This document shows positions 14,543 through 23,430 of a DNA stretch of 64,000 bases, piece after piece. Numbering within the stretch: the first letter of the stretch is position 1; each line of letters starts with the position of its first letter. The DNA comes from Eubacterium pyruvativorans (lineage in GTDB: Bacteria > Bacillota > Clostridia > Peptostreptococcales > Anaerovoracaceae). The DNA lies in NCBI RefSeq assembly GCF_900102225.1, contig NZ_FNBF01000001.1, positions 1 to 64,000 of the forward strand. Reading direction: 5' to 3'. Below the pieces are notes generated by a model. That model was not told the origin of the DNA. It did no database searches and saw nothing but the letters and a program-made list of their open reading frames with translations. A program made the position numbers and the translations under genes.

Positions 14543-15148
14543 TCAGTTCTGTTCAACTGCATCCCGGAAAGCGATGTATCGTTCGATCAATTCCGCCGTG
14601 TGCTCGATGCCCACGGTATTTTCTTTCAGAACCAGGTCATAGGTATCAGCGTGACCCCATTTCCGCTCACAGAAATAGTCGTGGTAGGAACGGCGGCGGG
14701 CATCTACCTTCCGGTTCATGGCAGCGGCCTTTTTCTCAGAAATATGGTAGAGTTCGGCGGTCCGGGCCGTGCGGCTTGATTCATCCGCTGTGATAAACAG
14801 GGAGATCAGCCCCGGATAGGATTCCAGAATGGTGTCTGCACAGCGCCCAACGATCACGAAGGATTCTCCGGCCTCTGCATGCTGGCGGATTGCATGAAAC
14901 TGGGCCTCCGCCACGTTCACCTCCAGGAAGGAGGAGAAACTGCGAACCGGCCTGGACAGAAATGCGGGAATCCGCTGTTCGTCATAATGCATCAGCTCTT
15001 CGTAAGTCATATCGTTTTTTTTGGCGACTTCCGCCAGAATATTGGCATCATAGAGGGGAAGGGACAGCCGTTTTGCAAGGATTTTCGCAATCTCATGACC
15101 GCCGCTGCCGAACCGTCTGCCGATGGAAATAATTCTCTGTCTGCTCAT
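14543..15148 (-). CDS. Cytidylate kinase-like family protein
   Basis: The 201-residue protein begins with RIISIGRRFGSGGHEIAKIL, a P-loop variant (GRRFGSGGHEI) typical of the cytidylate-kinase-like family, followed by YDANILAEVAKK and a late VGRCADTIL motif. These proteins share the nucleoside monophosphate kinase fold, but their substrate is not established, and true CMP kinase (Cmk) is a different protein. It has a good site (gggaggttgtt) before the ATG. It is 61 bases downstream of the transporter gene on the same strand, so co-transcription is plausible. Confidence 0.8.
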   Translation of the reverse strand: MSRQRIISIGRRFGSGGHEIAKILAKRLSLPLYDANILAEVAKKNDMTYEELMHYDEQRIPAFLSRPVRSFSSFLEVNVAEAQFHAIRQHAEAGESFVIVGRCADTILESYPGLISLFITADESSRTARTAELYHISEKKAAAMNRKVDARRRSYHDYFCERKWGHADTYDLVLKENTVGIEHTAELIERYIAFRDAVEQN

Positions 15149-15209
15149 AACAACCTCCCGGATCGTGACATTATCGCGGGCTCAATTTCCCGCTCGGATT
15201 TTCGTTTCT

Positions 15210-16571
15210 CTACAGGTAACGGACGAAGATGAGAACCGTGAACATGGCGACAGAAATGATCGTCGCCGGCGCTGCGTATTTGCAGTACTTCCGCCAGGTG
15301 ATCAGGTGTCCGTTCTTCGCCGCCACGGAAATGCCCACTACATTGGCAGAGGCGCCGATCGGTGTGGCGCTGCCGCCCACATCGGTACCCAGGGATAACG
15401 TCCAGGCGAGGGTGGTCAGATCAATGCCCATGGCAGTGGACAGTGTCTTGATCACAGGCACCATGGTGGCGGCGAACGGGATATTGTCCACGAAGGCGCT
15501 GGCGATGGCGGAGAGCCAGATGACGATGCCGATGGTCAGCATCGGATTATTTCCGCTCAGTTTCGCAATCAGATTGGCGATCATCTGCAGAATACCGCTT
15601 CGGTCCAGACCGTTCACCACAACGAAGAGTCCGATGAAGAACAGAAGCGTTCTGTAGTCGACCTCCCGAAGGATCGCCTTGGCGTAATGGGGCGCCGTAA
15701 TCAGCGTCACAACGGCGACGCCCACGCCGATCGTGGCTACAGTGAGCCCGGTCTGAGCATGGGTGATCAGCAGGACCACAGTGACCAGGAATATGATCGT
15801 GCTGACGGCGAATTCCCGCCGGTTCTGAATGGCTTCAGACGGAGAAGGATAGACGACCGGTTTTCCGTCCGTCGTCTCCGGGTCCGCAGACAGATGATGA
15901 CGGAACGCCAGATAAAAATACAGAACCATGACCAGCAGCGTGACGCCGGCAATCGGCCCGTTGTTCAGGATGAAATCGCTGAATGTATAATGCAGCGAAG
16001 TGCCGATGATGATATTCGGCGGATCACCGCACATGGTGGAGGAACCGCCCAGATTCGCACAGAAAATTTCCGAGAGAATCACCGGTATCGGGTTGAATTT
16101 CAGCATATTGGCCAGTTCGATGGTGACAGAGGCCAGAAACAGGATCACCGTGATACTGTCAATGAACATAGCAAGGACTGCCGACATGAACATGAAAGTG
16201 ACGAAGATCCTGAGGGGCCGGTAGTGAACGGCCTTCGCGATCGTCAGGCACAGCCAGCGGAAGAATCCGGCCTTGGCCATTCCCTCCACCATAACCATCA
16301 TTCCGCCGATGAACAGAATCGTCGCCCAGTTGATGCCGCCGGCTTCCTCTGCGACAGTGCCGTTCGTGATCCAGAAACCCGGCTTGGCCAGATCGGCGAA
16401 GGCCAGTGTCTTCAGAATGTCGGCGGGGGAGTGCATCATGATTCCGAATACCAGAATCAGCATCAGCGCTCCGGCGGTGAGGGATACGATGTGACGATCG
16501 ATCTTCTCGGTCACGATCAACAGGAACATGATAATAAAAATTACGAGTGCGGCAATCTGCGCAGCAGTCAT
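15210..16571 (-). CDS. SLC13/ArsB-NhaD-type ion transporter
   Basis: The 453-residue protein has about 11-12 hydrophobic segments. Conserved half-site motifs are visible: FIDSITVILFLA and GGSSTMCGDPPNIIIG in the first half, and FVDNIPFAATMVP and GGSATPIGASANVVGI in the second. This inverted-repeat layout is that of the ion transporter superfamily that includes ArsB, NhaD and CitM-like permeases. The substrate (Na+/H+ exchange, arsenite, or a dicarboxylate) cannot be decided from sequence. A gcttacctcctttg region gives a strong ribosome binding site on the minus strand. Confidence 0.85.
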   Translation of the reverse strand: MTAAQIAALVIFIIMFLLIVTEKIDRHIVSLTAGALMLILVFGIMMHSPADILKTLAFADLAKPGFWITNGTVAEEAGGINWATILFIGGMMVMVEGMAKAGFFRWLCLTIAKAVHYRPLRIFVTFMFMSAVLAMFIDSITVILFLASVTIELANMLKFNPIPVILSEIFCANLGGSSTMCGDPPNIIIGTSLHYTFSDFILNNGPIAGVTLLVMVLYFYLAFRHHLSADPETTDGKPVVYPSPSEAIQNRREFAVSTIIFLVTVVLLITHAQTGLTVATIGVGVAVVTLITAPHYAKAILREVDYRTLLFFIGLFVVVNGLDRSGILQMIANLIAKLSGNNPMLTIGIVIWLSAIASAFVDNIPFAATMVPVIKTLSTAMGIDLTTLAWTLSLGTDVGGSATPIGASANVVGISVAAKNGHLITWRKYCKYAAPATIISVAMFTVLIFVRYL

Positions 16572-16621
16572 CCTTGCTTACCTCCTTTGTGCAATCGACT
16601 AACTCATGGATTATAAATCGT

Positions 16622-16645
16622 CGGATAAGTATGAAAACTTATCCG
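16622..16645. repeat. Inverted repeat in the leader of the transporter gene
   Basis: cggataagt (16622-16630) and acttatccg (16637-16645) form a 9-bp dyad with a 6-base loop, 51 bases upstream of the transporter start on the minus strand. It could be an operator or an RNA hairpin. The rest of 16646-16800 shows no gene. Confidence 0.45.
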
Positions 16646-16802
16646 CAGCAGGATCCCATGTGCAGGACAGCGGGCAGAAGTCCGCCCGGTCCCCACAGGA
16701 TACTACACTGAACACTATACCGTAGGAAAGTGGCCGCGTAAAGACAGCGTAAAGATTTATTGGCATGAATTCAAAAAAATACATTTCCCGGTTCTGGACC
16801 AG

Positions 16803-16855
16803 AAAAAAATAAAGAAAGACCTGCGAAGCGGTGCATTTCGCTTCACAGGTCTTTC
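16803..16855 (-). terminator. Terminator of the SEC-C protein gene
   Basis: Read on the minus strand, gaaagacctg pairs with caggtctttc around an inner gaagcg/cgcttc stem, followed by ctttaTTTTTTT. It is placed directly after the stop at 16888. Confidence 0.85.
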
Positions 16856-16887
16856 TGCGGGATCGGTCGAAAACCCGTTTCCCGGGC

Positions 16888-17421
16888 TTACGCCTGGGAA
16901 AGCCGCTGTGCTTCCTGATCTTTCTTCATACAGCAGTTCTTGTATTTCTTCCCGCTGCCGCAAGGGCACGGATCATTCCTGCCCGGTTTCTTCGGTGCAT
17001 GGTAGATGCGGGAACGATTGAAATCCTTCCGGATTTCTTCTCTCTTCCCGGCGGACAGGACCTGATCCCACTCCGGAAGGGAGTACAGGTGACGGGCGTC
17101 AGCTCCCAGCATATTCCGGAACAGCAGTTCGAAGTCCGGATCAATGGACAGAGCGGTATCCGGTGTGACCGCCTCCAGATTCAGGACGTCGGGATCTTTC
17201 AGAGAGGATTTCACGCCGTCCAGGAATCCCATGACCATGATCTCGCGGATATTGAACTTCTTCGCCAGCTCTGCCACGGTGCCTTCCAGTTTCCTGTTCT
17301 GATGGCTCAGAATCCAAGCGTACACGGACATTTCCGCATTGGAATATTCCTCCCAGAATGTGCGGAAGGTGCTCTCCGTCTGTCCGTTCAGCAGCTTCGT
17401 CCAGTCCTGATATAAACTCAT
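16888..17421 (-). CDS. SEC-C motif protein, function unknown
   Basis: The 177-residue protein ends with a classical SEC-C zinc motif, [16 protein letters not shown], of the type found at the SecA C terminus. The first 140 residues are predicted helical and contain no domain that I recognise. The SEC-C motif binds zinc and contacts proteins such as SecB in SecA; in stand-alone proteins the partner is generally unknown. The start has caggaggag upstream on the minus strand. It is a single-gene unit with its own terminator. Confidence 0.85.
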   Translation of the reverse strand: MSLYQDWTKLLNGQTESTFRTFWEEYSNAEMSVYAWILSHQNRKLEGTVAELAKKFNIREIMVMGFLDGVKSSLKDPDVLNLEAVTPDTALSIDPDFELLFRNMLGADARHLYSLPEWDQVLSAGKREEIRKDFNRSRIYHAPKKPGRNDPCPCGSGKKYKNCCMKKDQEAQRLSQA

Positions 17422-17555
17422 GATATTTTTCTCCTCCTGTGTGTTTCATTCATTTCGATTCACATGAAAACATGGAAATCCTTATTATAATAATTGAAAT
17501 GGCCGGGAATGTCCATGATTTCCGGCAGAAAGAAGGAAAAGGAGAGGGCTTTCGG

Positions 17556-17583
17556 TTGCCAAAAAAACGGATTGTACTATCAT
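17556..17583 (+). promoter_or_regulatory. Promoter for trmL
   Basis: TTGCCA (17556-17561), 16 bases, TATCAT (17578-17583), about 55 bases before the trmL start. Confidence 0.5.
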
Positions 17584-17637
17584 AGAAAAGGGGCGTCGAG
17601 CGCCTCTCCGGTTGTTTTTTGTAAAAGGAGTAGAAAA

Positions 17638-18108
17638 ATGGCACTTCATATCGTATTCGTCGAGCCGGAGATTCCGCCGAACACCGGAAATATCGCCAGG
17701 ACCTGTGCGGCCACGGACTCTGTGCTGCATCTGGTGAAACCACTGGGGTTTCGGATTGATGACCGGGCGGTGCGCCGGGCGGGGCTGGATTACTGGCCGT
17801 TTGTGAAACTGGAAGTCCACGAAAGTCTGGATGCGTTTATGGAACAGTATCGGGGCAGACAGATGTACTTCGTAACGACGAAGGGGAGCCGGTACTATAC
17901 GGAGGTGACATATCACGATGAGGATATGCTGCTGTTCGGCCGGGAGACCCGGGGGCTGCCCAGAGAGTTGATCGATGCCCACAGGGAGGATTCTATCCGG
18001 ATTCCCATGAGCAGGGACACGAGGCTTCGGTCTTTTAATCTGGCAAACTCGGCGAATATCGTACTGTTTGAAGCGCTGCGTCAGCTGGGATTTCCGGGAC
18101 TAAAGTAG
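17638..18108 (+). CDS. trmL: tRNA (cytidine/uridine-2'-O-)-methyltransferase TrmL
   Basis: The 156-residue SPOUT-class enzyme is the usual TrmL size. Family motifs are EPEIPPNTGNIARTCAAT at the N terminus, FGRETRGLP for the SAM-binding knot, and IPMSRDTRLRSFNLANSANI at the C terminus. It 2'-O-methylates the wobble base (position 34) of certain leucine tRNAs using SAM. The ATG at 17638 has aaaaggag upstream. The open frame reaches back to 17494, but that part lacks homology. Confidence 0.93.
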   Translation: MALHIVFVEPEIPPNTGNIARTCAATDSVLHLVKPLGFRIDDRAVRRAGLDYWPFVKLEVHESLDAFMEQYRGRQMYFVTTKGSRYYTEVTYHDEDMLLFGRETRGLPRELIDAHREDSIRIPMSRDTRLRSFNLANSANIVLFEALRQLGFPGLK

Positions 18109-18132
18109 AGAGCCGGATGCTGCGGGGCGCTG

Positions 18133-18161
18133 TTGAAGTTAGAAAGCCGGAATGTTATAAT
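18133..18161 (+). promoter_or_regulatory. Promoter of the glycolytic gap-pgk/tpi operon
   Basis: TTGAAG (18133-18138), 17 bases, TATAAT (18156-18161). The predicted leader is about 130 bases and rich in G and C. Confidence 0.7.
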
Positions 18162-18170
18162 AATTATAAC
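18154..18170. promoter_or_regulatory. Palindrome covering the gap promoter -10 (possible operator)
   Basis: GTTATAA, three bases, TTATAAC form a perfect 7-bp dyad centred on the -10 hexamer. A repressor bound here would block transcription of the glycolytic operon. The dyad is seen directly; its role is inferred. Confidence 0.45.
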
Positions 18171-18298
18171 TGTGTTATGGCCCCGAAGGGCGGCAGAGGG
18201 TTGCTGCGGAGCGCTGCGCCGGGGGTGCGGCCTTCGATTGTCGATTATTCTCAGTTAACTACTATTACTGTCATTTGTTCAGTCAGGAGGAACTTGAA

Positions 18299-19318
18299 AT
18301 GGCTATCAGAGTCGGAATCAGTGGATTTGGAAGAATCGCAAGAGTTGTAATCAGAGCATCGCTGAATATGCCGGATGTGGAGATCGCAGGCATTAACAAG
18401 CGGAAGGCGGATATCGACTATATGCTGTACATGCTGAAGTATGATACGGTGTTCGGCAGATTCCCGGGTGAGATCGACCGGTATGAGGACGGTCTGATCA
18501 TTAACGGAAAGAAAGTGCCGGTATACAGCTTCAGTGATGCGAAGGATATTCCGTGGAGCGAGTGCGGTGCGGAGTACATCGTGGAGGCAACCGGCGCTTA
18601 TACCACCACCGAGAAGGCGATGGCTCATTTGAACGGCGGTGCGAAGAAGGTCGTCATTTCTGCTCCGGCGAAGGATGATGTGACCCCGACATTCGTATTC
18701 GGTGTCAACTCCGATGACTACAGAAGTGATATGAATATTGTTTCTAATGCTTCCTGCACCACGAACTGCCTGGCGCCGCTGTGTAAGGTTCTGCAGGACA
18801 ACTACGGTATCAAGGAAGGTCTGATGTCCACGATTCATGCGGCGACGGCGAAGCAGTTCGTGGTGGACGGCAAGTCGGAGAAGGACTGGAGAAGAGGCCG
18901 CAGCGTATTCGGCAACATCATCCCGACAACCACCGGTGCGGCGAAGGCTGTGGGTCTGGTTATTCCGGAGCTGAAGGGAACGATGACCGGTATCGCTTAC
19001 CGTGTTCCGACGGCGGATGTTTCCCTGGTCGACCTGAATGTTGTGCTGAAAACACCGACCTCCTATGAGGATATCTGTGCGAAGGTGAAGGAAGCTTCTG
19101 AGACGAACCTGAAGGGCGTGCTGGAGTTCGTGGAGGACGCTGTGGTTTCCTCCGACTTCGTCGGAGATGCCTGCACCTCCATTTTCGACTCTGTAGAAGG
19201 CATCCAGCTGAATGACACGACGTTCAAGTTCGTTTCCTACTATGACAACGAGTTCGGTTACTCCAGCAAAACGCTGGAACTGATCCGCCATATGTATGCC
19301 GTTGACCACGCAGAGTAG
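18299..19318 (+). CDS. gap: Glyceraldehyde-3-phosphate dehydrogenase, unusual cofactor loop
   Basis: The 339-residue protein has the NAD(P)-binding GISGFGRIAR at the N terminus, the catalytic Cys153 in SNASCTTN, His180 (STIHAATAK), and YDNEFGYS near the C terminus. It converts glyceraldehyde 3-phosphate to 1,3-bisphosphoglycerate in glycolysis. After strand two, where NAD-specific enzymes read IND (the Asp binds the ribose 2'-OH), this protein reads INKRK (Lys34, Arg35). This may favour NADP, but that needs testing. The start at 18299 follows aggaggaacttga. It heads an operon with the PGK-TPI fusion 21 bases downstream. Confidence 0.93.
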   Translation: MAIRVGISGFGRIARVVIRASLNMPDVEIAGINKRKADIDYMLYMLKYDTVFGRFPGEIDRYEDGLIINGKKVPVYSFSDAKDIPWSECGAEYIVEATGAYTTTEKAMAHLNGGAKKVVISAPAKDDVTPTFVFGVNSDDYRSDMNIVSNASCTTNCLAPLCKVLQDNYGIKEGLMSTIHAATAKQFVVDGKSEKDWRRGRSVFGNIIPTTTGAAKAVGLVIPELKGTMTGIAYRVPTADVSLVDLNVVLKTPTSYEDICAKVKEASETNLKGVLEFVEDAVVSSDFVGDACTSIFDSVEGIQLNDTTFKFVSYYDNEFGYSSKTLELIRHMYAVDHAE

Positions 19319-19339
19319 TGCTGCGGCGGAGGTGTAAGC

Positions 19340-21274
19340 ATGAAGAAAACAGTGAGAGACATCGATGTACAGGGAAAACGGGTCATCGCGAGATGTGATT
19401 TCAATGTACCGATGCAGGACGGAAAGATCACGGATGATACCAGAATTACTGCGGCGCTTCCGACGATCGAGTATCTGCGGGATCACGGCGCGAAAGTTAT
19501 CCTGATGTCCCATATGGGCCGGCCGAAAGGGGAACCGAAGATGGAGTTTTCCATGAAGCCGGTGGCGGACAGACTTTCCGAATATCTGAAGCAGGATGTG
19601 GTTTTCGTCAGCAGTCCGGCGGTGGTGGATGATGCCGTCCGCCGGGCTGCGGCCGAACTGGAGGACGGGCAGATTATGCTGCTGGAGAATGTCCGGTTCC
19701 GGAAAGAGGAGACGGAAAATGATCCGGGGTTCGCCCGGGAACTTGCCTCCCTGGCAGAGATTTTCGTTCAGGAGGCCTTCGGTACTGCTCACCGGGCGCA
19801 CGCATCCACGGCGGGGATTGCAGATTATCTGCCGGCGGTGTCCGGTTTCCTGATCGAGAAGGAAGTGAAGTTCCTGGGAAGTGCGGTAGAGAACCCGAAG
19901 CGTCCGTTTGTGGCCATCATGGGAGGTGCCAAGGTGGCGGACAAGATCGGTGTGATCCGCAGTCTGTTGTCGAAGGTGGACACCCTGATCGTGGGCGGCG
20001 GCATGGCGTACACATTCCTGAAGGCGAAGGGCCTGGAGATCGGCACGTCTCTGCTGGACGAGAAGGGCGTGGAACTGGCCGGCGACCTGATGCGGGAAGC
20101 GGAAGAGAAGCACGTCCGGTTCCTGCTGCCGGCGGATGTCCGGGTTGCAGCTGCGTTTGACAACGACGCCGCTTCAGAGGTGGTTCCGGTTGATGCCATT
20201 CCGCAGGACAGAATGGGAATGGATATCGGACCGGAGACGGTAAAATTGTTTTCCGAGGCTGTCCGGGAGGCGGCTACCGTTGTGTGGAACGGACCGATGG
20301 GGGTTTTCGAGATGCCGAATTTCGCCGTCGGAACCAGGAAGATCGCCGAGGCGCTGGCGGAGAGTGATGCCGTCACCATTATCGGCGGCGGTGATTCTGC
20401 TGCAGCGGTGAAACAGTTCGGCCTCGGTGACCGGATGACCCATATTTCCACAGGAGGCGGCGCATCCCTGGAATACCTGGAGGGAAAGACGCTTCCGGGA
20501 ATTGCGGTGATCCCGGAGCTGCGTGTTCCGTTTATCGGCGGAAACTGGAAAATGTTCAAGACCATCAGCGAAGCGAAGGCGTTCGCAGCAGTGTTCCGGC
20601 AGATCCCGCGGAAACCGGGGGTCCGGACGGCCATCTGTGCCCCATTCCTGGATATTCCGGTTCTGACCGAAATGTTTGCGGGAACCGATATCGGCGTGGG
20701 TGCGGAGAATGTCCACTTCGAAGACGAGGGGGCTTTCACCGGTGAAATCTCCCTGCCGATGCTGAAGGAAGCGGGCGTCGGATACTGTGTGATCGGTCAT
20801 TCCGAGCGCAGACAGTATTTCAATGAGACTGACGAAACCGTGAACCGGAAACTGAAGAAGGTGCTGTCCGAGAGCGGCATCATTCCGATTCTGTGTGTCG
20901 GTGAGAATCTGGAACAGAGAGAAGCCGGGAATGAAAAGTCCGTTGTCTCCGGACAGATAGAGAAAGATTTCGACGGACTGACGCCGGAGCAGGCGAAGAA
21001 GACGGTGATTGCATATGAACCGATCTGGGCCATCGGCACCGGGAAGACGGCCACGCCGGAACAGGCGGAAGAAATGTGCGGCTTCATCCGGGAAATGATG
21101 AAAAGCATTTACGGGGGAGCAGTGAGCGAATCCGTCATCATCCAGTACGGCGGCAGCGTCAAGCCGAAGAATGTGAAGGAGATTATGGCGAAGCCGGATA
21201 TCGACGGTGCGCTGGTAGGCGGCGCCAGCCTGGATCCGGAACAGTTCGCAGCGATCCTGAACTATATGGAATAA
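19340..21274 (+). CDS. Bifunctional phosphoglycerate kinase - triosephosphate isomerase fusion
   Basis: One uninterrupted 644-residue frame holds two full enzymes. Residues 1-393 are [55 protein letters not shown] and GGGDSAAAV. Residues 395-644 are TPI: the catalytic Lys in GGNWKMFK, His in VIGHSERR, Glu in [11 protein letters not shown], and the phosphate loops YGGSVKP and GALVGGAS. There is no linker and no Met at the TPI start, so TPI cannot be made separately from a start there. A PGK-TIM fusion is known in Thermotoga. ggaggtg precedes the ATG. The fusion supplies steps 5 and 7 of glycolysis around the GAPDH encoded upstream. Confidence 0.96.
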   Translation: MKKTVRDIDVQGKRVIARCDFNVPMQDGKITDDTRITAALPTIEYLRDHGAKVILMSHMGRPKGEPKMEFSMKPVADRLSEYLKQDVVFVSSPAVVDDAVRRAAAELEDGQIMLLENVRFRKEETENDPGFARELASLAEIFVQEAFGTAHRAHASTAGIADYLPAVSGFLIEKEVKFLGSAVENPKRPFVAIMGGAKVADKIGVIRSLLSKVDTLIVGGGMAYTFLKAKGLEIGTSLLDEKGVELAGDLMREAEEKHVRFLLPADVRVAAAFDNDAASEVVPVDAIPQDRMGMDIGPETVKLFSEAVREAATVVWNGPMGVFEMPNFAVGTRKIAEALAESDAVTIIGGGDSAAAVKQFGLGDRMTHISTGGGASLEYLEGKTLPGIAVIPELRVPFIGGNWKMFKTISEAKAFAAVFRQIPRKPGVRTAICAPFLDIPVLTEMFAGTDIGVGAENVHFEDEGAFTGEISLPMLKEAGVGYCVIGHSERRQYFNETDETVNRKLKKVLSESGIIPILCVGENLEQREAGNEKSVVSGQIEKDFDGLTPEQAKKTVIAYEPIWAIGTGKTATPEQAEEMCGFIREMMKSIYGGAVSESVIIQYGGSVKPKNVKEIMAKPDIDGALVGGASLDPEQFAAILNYME

Positions 21275-21281
21275 TGACACC

Positions 21282-21310
21282 TTGATTTCCTGCCGGATTC
21301 ATGGTAAACT
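21282..21310 (+). promoter_or_regulatory. Promoter for secG
   Basis: TTGATT (21282-21287), 17 bases, TAAACT (21305-21310), in the short gap after the PGK-TPI gene. Confidence 0.5.
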
Positions 21311-21343
21311 TAATTGCTATGAATTAAAGGGAGGTAAAGTTTC

Positions 21344-21577
21344 ATGTATACAGCACTTATGGTCATTCTGGCAATTGACAGCATCATTTTGACAGTGAGT
21401 GTTCTGCTTCAGCCGGGAAAGAGTGACGGTCTGTCCGGATCCATCGCCGGCGGTGCTGAACAGCTTTTCGGTTCCAAGCGCGCGAATGCGTATGAGAAGA
21501 TGCTTCACAGAATCACGATCGTGTCCTCGGTCGTTCTCATTATTCTGTCCGTCTGGGTCAACGCGATTGCGGCATAG
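21344..21577 (+). CDS. secG: Preprotein translocase subunit SecG
   Basis: The 77-residue protein has two transmembrane helices (about 5-25 and 56-75) joined by a loop with the SecG signature SDGLSGSIAGGAEQLFG. SecG aids SecYE-mediated secretion at the membrane. aagggaggtaaa precedes the ATG. A terminator follows directly. RNase R and SmpB, frequent secG neighbours in other Firmicutes, are absent here. Confidence 0.93.
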   Translation: MYTALMVILAIDSIILTVSVLLQPGKSDGLSGSIAGGAEQLFGSKRANAYEKMLHRITIVSSVVLIILSVWVNAIAA

Positions 21578-21602
21578 TCATATCAGAATGAATTGAATCG
21601 AT

Positions 21603-21634
21603 CGCGGCCCGCGGGACGGGCCGCGTGTTTTTTT
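21603..21634 (+). terminator. Terminator after secG
   Basis: cgcggcccg (21603-21611) pairs with cgggccgcg (21617-21625) followed by TGTTTTTTT. Confidence 0.9.
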
Positions 21635-21665
21635 ATTCGTTATCTTCAGGGAAACAGGTGAAAAT

Positions 21666-23420
21666 ATGAGTTACGCAGCTTGTGTCATCGGGGTGATTGC
21701 CATTCTGGCATCGGTTCTGCTGCTGCTTCACATGAAGCGGAAATACAAAATCAAAGATAGCGGCGTCCGGGATATCGCTCTGTCCGTTCGGCGGGGATCG
21801 GTGCGGGTCATTGTGCAGGAACTGGTTTACCGGGTGCCGATTATGGGAGTGATTTTCTTCATGCTCTTTTTCTTCGTCGGAAATATTACGGCAGCGCTGT
21901 TCCTGGTGGGCACCCTGGTGTCCATTTTCTCCGTGGTTTTGGCGATCAAGGCGGAAGCCATGGGGAGTGTCCGCGCCTCCGAAGCAGCTTACGGCGACAG
22001 AGAGAAAGCTTACCGGCTGATTTATCGAACGGCGGCAGCCGTGGGATTGGGCATCGCCGGATTCGGACTTCTGATCATGGTGTTTATCTACTGGGCGCTG
22101 GGTATTTCAACGCTGGTCAGTGCCATGGCAGGCTTCGGCCTGGGGATTTCTGCCAATGCGCTGCTGGGACGAACGGCGGACCGGGCTTTTTCCGGCATAT
22201 TCGATCTGCTGGATTCCTATGCCTGCAGCGTGATCGCCGTCATGACGCTGGCTTATACGGCCGTCCGGGATGCGGGCGTCACAGCCTCCTTCTCGGAAAG
22301 GATGGCGGTAGTATTCCCGCTGGGCATCATTGCGGCGGGACTGGCAGTCACTCTGCCGGCAGTTCTGACGTTCCGTGTCCGGACAGACGAAAATGCTGCT
22401 GTCCGCGCCATGAATCGCAGGCTGTACGGAACGGCAGCGGTGACGGCAGCGGTGTCCGGCATTCTGTGCTGGCGCTATCTGGCCAGCATGTATTATTTCT
22501 GGGCGATCCTGGCAGGAATCCTGGCAGGTGTGCTGGCGGAGATTCTGAGTGCGACCATCAATCGGAGGTATAACGTTGTGTCTGAAATGAACGATACGGA
22601 GGCGGATGCCTACCAGCTGATGAAACGGCGGATCGGAGCCAGTATGGCCCTGAATATCCTGCTGATCCTGCTGATTGCAGGAACGGTTTACATCGCCGGC
22701 ACGTTTACCGGAAGCTACGGCGTGGCGCTGGCGGCAGCCGGCATGGCGGCAGTAAGTGTAGTCAAAATGACAGAAGGCGCCTTCCTGTCTGTTTCCTACA
22801 GTACCTCCTCCATTCAGGATCTGACCGGCGCACCGGGGACGGTGCGGACCGGACGGGCTTCGAATCTGCTTCAGAACGGTGCCGCCACCATCCGCGGCGG
22901 CGGCAGTGCGGTGATTACCGCCGCGCTGACTTCCTTCGCCATGATGCTGTCCTTTGCGAATTACGCTCATCTGGCCCAGGCGGATCTCCTGAAGCCCCGG
23001 GTCATGACCTGCGCTCTGCTGGGAATCCTGCTCCCGTTCCTGTATGCGGGACTGGAAGCACGTTCCGGCCGGGTGGGGAGCACAGACACCCTCATGGCAG
23101 CGGCGTGGAAGAAGGCCGGCAATACGGAAAAGGGCGGATTACTGACCGGTATCTTCGATAACGGCCGGTTCAGCAGTCTGGTGTTTCCGGGCATCATCGC
23201 CATGCTGATCCCGGTGCTGTCAGGCTTTCTGTTCGGGGCCGAGGCACTCTGCGCCCTGGTGGCCTCTGCCACACTGGCATCGATCATGATGTCCGTCGTC
23301 TGTGCCAACAGCAGCCGCCGGTACGCGATGGTGTCGGGAACATCCATCAACATCCTGATGAAGTCTCTGGCTGTGGTGACACTGGCTCTGGTCAGCGTAT
23401 TCAGCACCGGCATTCTCTAA
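21666..23420 (+). CDS. Membrane-bound pyrophosphatase homologue without catalytic motifs (predicted pseudoenzyme)
   Basis: The 584-residue protein has about 14-16 membrane segments. The order of landmarks follows H+/Na+-translocating pyrophosphatases: LVGTLVSIFSVVLAIKAEAM (TM3 region), SVRASEAAYGDREKAYRLIY, GFGLGISANALLGR, a SGIFDLLDSY equivalent of GADLFESY, YGVALAAAGM, and MVSGTSINILMKSLAVV matching DTSGPSLNILIK. The acidic loop KAADVGADLVGKVE...DDPRNPA...DNVGDN, which binds PPi and Mg, is absent: LLGR (165-169) runs into TADRAFSGIFDLL. Later catalytic segments (DAYGPI..DNAGG, GDTVGDP) are also replaced. PPi hydrolysis is therefore not expected. It may be a scaffold, regulator or channel. 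The reading frame is intact, so it is under selection. Confidence 0.75.
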   Translation: MSYAACVIGVIAILASVLLLLHMKRKYKIKDSGVRDIALSVRRGSVRVIVQELVYRVPIMGVIFFMLFFFVGNITAALFLVGTLVSIFSVVLAIKAEAMGSVRASEAAYGDREKAYRLIYRTAAAVGLGIAGFGLLIMVFIYWALGISTLVSAMAGFGLGISANALLGRTADRAFSGIFDLLDSYACSVIAVMTLAYTAVRDAGVTASFSERMAVVFPLGIIAAGLAVTLPAVLTFRVRTDENAAVRAMNRRLYGTAAVTAAVSGILCWRYLASMYYFWAILAGILAGVLAEILSATINRRYNVVSEMNDTEADAYQLMKRRIGASMALNILLILLIAGTVYIAGTFTGSYGVALAAAGMAAVSVVKMTEGAFLSVSYSTSSIQDLTGAPGTVRTGRASNLLQNGAATIRGGGSAVITAALTSFAMMLSFANYAHLAQADLLKPRVMTCALLGILLPFLYAGLEARSGRVGSTDTLMAAAWKKAGNTEKGGLLTGIFDNGRFSSLVFPGIIAMLIPVLSGFLFGAEALCALVASATLASIMMSVVCANSSRRYAMVSGTSINILMKSLAVVTLALVSVFSTGIL

Positions 23421-23430
23421 GGAGGACGAA

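Noticed and set aside
20515-20530. Programmed frameshift at the PGK-TPI junction
   Set aside because: The frame is continuous with no stop or slippery heptamer needed; a plain fusion explains it.
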